The translations under genes and the position numbers were made by a program. A stretch of DNA of 64,000 nt, taken from Arthrobacter_D sp015752045. GTDB lineage: Bacteria > Actinomycetota > Actinomycetes > Actinomycetales > Micrococcaceae. Location: contig NZ_JADOUS010000005.1 of assembly GCF_015752045.1 (NCBI RefSeq), positions 124,001 to 188,000 of the forward strand. Direction: 5' to 3'. Shown here piece by piece: positions 60,256-64,000 of the stretch (the first letter of the stretch is position 1; the number at the start of each line of letters is the position of its first letter). The notes beneath the pieces were generated by a model. That model had not been told where the DNA came from and made no database searches. It was given only the letters and a program-made list of their open reading frames with translations.

Positions 60256-62676
60256 TTACCTGTAGGCGATCGTGGCCCCGGTCGCGGCGGACCAGGTGAT
60301 CCGTCCTCCCTGGAAGTCCTGGGCCTGCACCGTGGCGCTGACCCTGATCTCGTTACCGGTCGGATAGCCGAGGCGGCCGTTCTCCGACCCCTGTCCTACC
60401 CAGGCGACCTTGATCGCGCCGCGGGTGACGAACGCCCCCGTGGTCGGAGTCCAGTGGATCGCGCCGCCCTGGAACGTCTGGTAGACGCCCCCGTTCTTCA
60501 GGCCGCCGATCTCGTTGCTGGTCGGGTAACCCAGGAGCCCGTTCTCCGATCCCTGCGCTACCCAGGCGACCTTGATCGCGCCGTTGGTGATGTAGGCGCC
60601 CGTGGCCGGGGACCAGTGGATCGCGCCGCCCTGGAACGTCTGGTAGACGCCCCCGTTCTTCAGGCCGCCGATCTCGTTGCTGGTCGGGTAACCCAGGAAC
60701 CCGTTCTCCGAGCCCTGCGCCATCCACCGGATCTTGATCGCGCCGTTGGTGATATAGGCGCCCGTGGCCGGGGACCAGTGGATCGCGCCGTTCTGGAACG
60801 TCTGGTAGGAGCCACCGTTCTTCAGGCCGCCGATTTCGTTGCTGGTCGGGTAACCCAGGAACCCGTTCTCCGATCCCTGCGCCACCCACCGGGCCTTGAT
60901 CGCGCCGCTGGTGATGTACGCCCCCGTGGCCGGGGACCAGTGGATCGCGCCGCCCTGGAACGTCTGGTAGACGCCCCCGTTCTTCAGGCCGCCGATCTCG
61001 TTGCTGGTCGGGTAACCCAGGAACCCGTTCTCCGAGCCCTGCGCCATCCACCGGATCTTGATCCCGCCGTTGGTGATGCGTGCCCCCGTGGCCGGGGACC
61101 AGTGGATCGCGCCGTTCTGGAACGCCTTGTAGCAGCCTCCGGCGACGAGGCCGCAGATGATCTCGCTCTGGGCGGCCCCGAGGCCCGGCCTGCTGGCCGC
61201 CGCGGCGTTGATGGCCGTGGTGGCGGCCGCGGGAACCGACGGAGTCGTCGGTGGTGGCGGCGGCGGGGGCGGCGGGGGCGTCGTCGGACCGGTCGCCCTG
61301 ACATCGTAATCGTCGGTGGTGAGCGTCCCGTTGCTGGTCAGGTTCAGGCCCATGCTGATCGCGGAGGCGCCGGCCGGTACGGGAGGCGACGTGTAGGCGG
61401 TCTGGGTCCAGTTCGCGGCGGCGTTGTACTTCGGACTGGAGGTCCAGTACTTCCAGGTACCAAGGCCGGTCCTGTAGTACAGCTCGAACTGGGTGGGTGC
61501 GGTCGACTTGTACCAGGCCTTCATCTCGTAGGAGGTGCCGGGGCTCGCGCTGGGGGCGCATTCGCCGAGGTCGAGGGTCGGCAGGAGTTTCGCATCGCCG
61601 TCGACATATCCCGCCATCGTCAACTGCTGGGCGATGTTGCCGGTGCGTCCCGGGCTGACCTGGCTGAAGGTCGGGGAGTTCGTGCCGAAGCCGCCGAAGG
61701 CCCAGCACTCGGGCTTCCCTGCGACAGCGCTACTCGTCTCCAGGCCCGGGTTCCGCAGCAGGTTCCCCGTGGTGATGGGTGCCGGCGCGGCGGGCCCGGC
61801 GATGGCCGGCTTCGTGGTGCCGCCGATGACGTCGTCGACCGTCTTGACCTCGATCCTTCCGGCCGCGACCTCGCCCCTGAGCCAGGTCGTGTACTGGCTG
61901 AAGATGGCGTTCGTGACGGACAACGGATCACTGTCACGGCCCACGTGGTGGAACGTCAGCTGGACCCAGCCGCCGCCTCCGTTCACGGACTGCGTGACGA
62001 CCCGCTGCAGATCGGCCAGCGTCCAGGTGTTGTCCACCTGGTCCGGGGCTCCGGTGTAGTAGAGGTTGCCCGGGGGGATGGTCTCGGCGACCGGGAAGGC
62101 CGCGGACTCCGGGTTCTTGCTCCGCACGTCGCCGAGGCCCCGCGCACTGTTGTACCCGCACTCCCTGACGATCGCTTCCGCCGCCGCGTTGGAGGACGCG
62201 AACGGGTAGGCGAAGCTCGTGATGTTCAGCCCGAGATTGGTCAGATTGACCCTGTCGTTGCAGACCTGGCGCCTGGCCTCGTTCGCCCCTGTCGCTGCGA
62301 GGTCGGGATGCGTGACGGTGTGCCCGCCGATCTCGTGGCCGTCGGCCTGCAGCGCCTGCACCTGGCCGGTGGTCATGTAGGTCGGCGCATTCAGATACCC
62401 CGACGGAACATAGAACGTCCCCCGGAATCCCGCGGCCCTGAGGGTGGCCGCGGCGCCGACCTGGTTGTCGTTGGCGTCGTCGAACGTGAGGCTGACAACC
62501 GTGTTCGCTATGGCGTTCGCAGGGGCGGCGAAGACGATTCCGCTGAGCAGACCGGCGAGGACCGCCAGTACGCTACCCATGGCGGTCCAGCGGGTCCGGC
62601 CCGGAGGGGCTCCGCGGACCCTTCGCCGTTCATGATTCTGTTTCGTGTCAGCGCGCCGACCATCCGGTGTTCCCAT
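60256..62676 (-). CDS. Secreted polysaccharide deacetylase with LGFP repeats
   Basis: 806 residues. Signal segment VLAVLAGLLSGIVFAAPANA. NodB deacetylase domain about 58-270: TFDDANDN (D66, D67) and GGHTVTHPDL (H119, H123). Then a carbohydrate-binding-like beta domain (about 290-440, NLLRNPGLETSSAV), a run of ten prolines, and six LGFP-type repeats to the C-terminus. LGFP repeats bind cell wall arabinogalactan or peptidoglycan. Deacetylates wall or extracellular glycans. ATG 62676 (or 62580) has a weak ribosome site. Confidence 0.9.
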   Translation of the reverse strand: MGTPDGRRADTKQNHERRRVRGAPPGRTRWTAMGSVLAVLAGLLSGIVFAAPANAIANTVVSLTFDDANDNQVGAAATLRAAGFRGTFYVPSGYLNAPTYMTTGQVQALQADGHEIGGHTVTHPDLAATGANEARRQVCNDRVNLTNLGLNITSFAYPFASSNAAAEAIVRECGYNSARGLGDVRSKNPESAAFPVAETIPPGNLYYTGAPDQVDNTWTLADLQRVVTQSVNGGGGWVQLTFHHVGRDSDPLSVTNAIFSQYTTWLRGEVAAGRIEVKTVDDVIGGTTKPAIAGPAAPAPITTGNLLRNPGLETSSAVAGKPECWAFGGFGTNSPTFSQVSPGRTGNIAQQLTMAGYVDGDAKLLPTLDLGECAPSASPGTSYEMKAWYKSTAPTQFELYYRTGLGTWKYWTSSPKYNAAANWTQTAYTSPPVPAGASAISMGLNLTSNGTLTTDDYDVRATGPTTPPPPPPPPPPTTPSVPAAATTAINAAAASRPGLGAAQSEIICGLVAGGCYKAFQNGAIHWSPATGARITNGGIKIRWMAQGSENGFLGYPTSNEIGGLKNGGVYQTFQGGAIHWSPATGAYITSGAIKARWVAQGSENGFLGYPTSNEIGGLKNGGSYQTFQNGAIHWSPATGAYITNGAIKIRWMAQGSENGFLGYPTSNEIGGLKNGGVYQTFQGGAIHWSPATGAYITNGAIKVAWVAQGSENGLLGYPTSNEIGGLKNGGVYQTFQGGAIHWTPTTGAFVTRGAIKVAWVGQGSENGRLGYPTGNEIRVSATVQAQDFQGGRITWSAATGATIAYR
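60300..61140 (-). repeat. LGFP tandem repeat array, 162-bp period
   Basis: The phrase CCGCCGATCTCGTTGCTGG or a one-base variant starts at 60503, 60665, 60827 and 60989: exact 162-bp (54-codon) spacing. Copies are nearly identical at the DNA level, with one diverged copy on each side. Recent duplication or gene conversion is likely; copy number may vary between strains. Confidence 0.9.
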
Positions 62677-63025
62677 GTTGTATCCCGCTCTGTTCAGGGG
62701 GAACCCGTTTGATCACTGCCTGGAGCGTAGTGAAGACGAATTTCCCGACGCCCCGAAACCCTGACCCAGCCGCTCGTTCCCCTGCGATTCCGCAACACCA
62801 GTGCGTTCGCCAGCTATTGCGTCAGGCCCCCATAACGACCTGTGCTGGAAGCGTATTTTGCACCTACGCCCAGGGTCGCGAGTGGTTACTACCCCACTTC
62901 GCAGGGCAGCACCCACCCGCGCTACTTGTCTCTACTCGCTCAGGATCCTTCGCATGTAAGTAGCCGGGGAGAGCGGAGCGACGACCGCCCCTGGCCGCAG
63001 GCCGGGGAGGGGCGCGCCTGCGGTG
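62677..63025 (-). other. 349-bp gap upstream of the deacetylase gene
   Basis: No gene seen. A short imperfect hairpin (about 62878-62902, GCGAGTGG / CCACTTCGC) and the terC terminator are present. I looked for a c-di-AMP or other riboswitch in the deacetylase leader and found no convincing match. Confidence 0.4.
62986..63014 (-). terminator. Possible terC terminator
   Basis: CGCCCCT (62986-62992) pairs with AGGGGCG (63008-63014) around an inner GGCC/GGCC stem, 11 bp past the terC stop. No T-run. Confidence 0.5.
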
Positions 63026-64000
63026 CTACTTGGAGGGCTCGGCGGCTGAGCCCGTCGACTGGTCGGCGGAGTCACCCTCGATGCGGTCCTCCGGGTCGGC
63101 GGAGATCACCGGTTCGTCCCGCACCCTGTCGCGGTCGTTCCGGGCGTCGTCGCCCCGGGTCTTGAGCAGGCTCGCGACCGTCGCGACGGCGATGGTGGCG
63201 CCGATGAACAGCAGCGAGAACCAGATGGGGATCTCCGGCACCCAGAGGAGCGGCTGCCCGCCGTTGATGAAGGACAGCTCGTTGACGTGCAGGGCGTGGA
63301 AGACGAGCTTCACGCCGATGAAGGCGAGGATGACGGCGAGTCCCTGGGCGAGGTAGACCAGGCGTTCGAGCAGTCCGCCGATGAGGAAGAACAGCTGGCG
63401 CAGGCCCATGAGCGCGAAGGCGTTGGCGGTGAAGACGATGTACGCCTCGTTGGTCAGGCCGTAGATCGCGGGGATGGAATCGACGGCGAAGATGAGGTCC
63501 ACGAAGCCGATCGCGATGATCGTGAGCAGCATGGGCGTGACGAAGCGGGTGCCGTCCTTCTTCACGGTGAGCTTGTCCCCGTGGTACTCGTCCGTGACGG
63601 GCAGGATACGGCGGACGAGCTGCATGAACTTGCCGTCGGCCGGGTTGGATTCGTGGCTGCCGAACGCCTGCTTGTAGGCCAGGAAGAGCAGCAGGGCGCC
63701 GAAGATGTAGAAGATCCAGGAGAAGTTCTCGATCAGGCCCGCGCCGATGGCGATGAACCCGCCGCGGAGGATGAGGGCGATGATGATACCGACCATCAGC
63801 ACCTTCTGCTGGTACTTCTTCGGGACCGCGAAGCCCGTCATCACGATGAGGAAGACGAAGAGGTTGTCGATCGACAGGGCCTTCTCGGTGAGGTAGCCGG
63901 CGAAGTACTCGCCACCGAACGTCCAGCCCGACACGACGCCGATGCCCACACCGAACAGCAGGGCGAGGCCGATGTAGAACGCGGACCAGCGCGCCGATTC
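63026..64000 (-). CDS. TerC family membrane protein, 5' end outside window
   Basis: About 325 codons visible, start beyond the edge. About eight membrane segments; TerC motifs LSIDNLFVFLIVMTGFAVP and FVDLIFAVDSIPAIYG with conserved Asp residues. Tail of about 60 hydrophilic residues. Family members export manganese or support metal loading of exported proteins (Alx, YceF/MeeF). Named by family only. Confidence 0.93.
   Translation of the reverse strand, partial: ESARWSAFYIGLALLFGVGIGVVSGWTFGGEYFAGYLTEKALSIDNLFVFLIVMTGFAVPKKYQQKVLMVGIIIALILRGGFIAIGAGLIENFSWIFYIFGALLLFLAYKQAFGSHESNPADGKFMQLVRRILPVTDEYHGDKLTVKKDGTRFVTPMLLTIIAIGFVDLIFAVDSIPAIYGLTNEAYIVFTANAFALMGLRQLFFLIGGLLERLVYLAQGLAVILAFIGVKLVFHALHVNELSFINGGQPLLWVPEIPIWFSLLFIGATIAVATVASLLKTRGDDARNDRDRVRDEPVISADPEDRIEGDSADQSTGSAAEPSK

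Noticed and set aside
62677..63025. Search for a c-di-AMP or other riboswitch before the deacetylase
   Set aside because: No conserved core found by eye; only a short imperfect hairpin. A covariance-model search would decide.
1..64000. Mobile elements or CRISPR
   Set aside because: No transposase, integrase, direct-repeat array or phage structural gene recognised in any frame.

Overview
The window is a chromosomal segment of a high-GC Gram-positive actinobacterium, most likely a member of the Micrococcaceae close to Arthrobacter. This rests on the strong G/C bias at third codon positions, frequent GTG and TTG starts, a Glu-Asp-Phe tRNA operon, and family content typical of that group (LGFP repeats, GAP/Sap-type membrane protein, DUF2382/PRC-barrel stress protein, Asp23 operon with DUF6286). 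I see no rRNA, CRISPR array, intact insertion sequence, prophage or plasmid replication gene. The only possible trace of a lost mobile element is a broken gene end lying against the 3' side of tRNA-Phe.

Layout. 1-2.4 kb: sugar ABC transporter (binding protein and a permease cut by the window edge) with a LacI-type operator and an intergenic hairpin. 2.4-5.3 kb: five-gene Asp23/alkaline-shock envelope operon and a lipoprotein. 5.5-6.3 kb: gene fragment and tRNA-Phe, -Asp, -Glu. 6.4-11 kb: metallopeptidase, tandem universal stress protein, short flavoprotein, CopC protein, purine permease. 11-14.3 kb: 3-hydroxybutyrate dehydrogenase and MHS transporter, divergent from a LysR regulator. 14.3-23.8 kb: Na+/H+ antiporter, spermidine-synthase-like protein, GNAT, thiamine-binding protein, MFS, BCCT transporter, alcohol dehydrogenase, double hotdog thioesterase. 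23.8-29.7 kb: a compact Pel-like exopolysaccharide cluster (PelG- and PelF-like proteins plus two putative TIM-barrel glycosidases). 30-34.8 kb: YjbR protein, lipoprotein, kinase, SoxR with a flavin reductase behind a SoxR box, GtrA protein and a proline-rich membrane protein. 34.8-43.2 kb: M6 protease, class V aminotransferase, repeat-bearing lipoprotein, PRC-barrel stress protein, luciferase-like oxidoreductase, membrane hydrolase, DsbA/FrnE protein. 43.2-47.9 kb: LysR-controlled operon of a HisD-family dehydrogenase with a polar amino-acid ABC transporter. 48-64 kb: SelO, a large GT2 synthase divergent from a membrane GH18 protein, LssY-C and GAP membrane proteins, lipoprotein, YbdK ligase coupled to a second antiporter, a polysaccharide deacetylase with an LGFP repeat array, and a TerC protein cut by the window end.

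Themes. The cell surface dominates: two separate synthase-plus-hydrolase polysaccharide modules (Pel-like, GT2/GH18), a secreted deacetylase that probably binds the wall through LGFP repeats, an envelope stress operon and four small lipoproteins. Two catabolic units, each divergent from a LysR gene, look self-contained (3-hydroxybutyrate; the HisD-like dehydrogenase). The Pel-like cluster and the HisD-family operon are the best candidates for little-described biology. No entry here was checked by database search; family calls rest on motifs and recognised sequence patterns.
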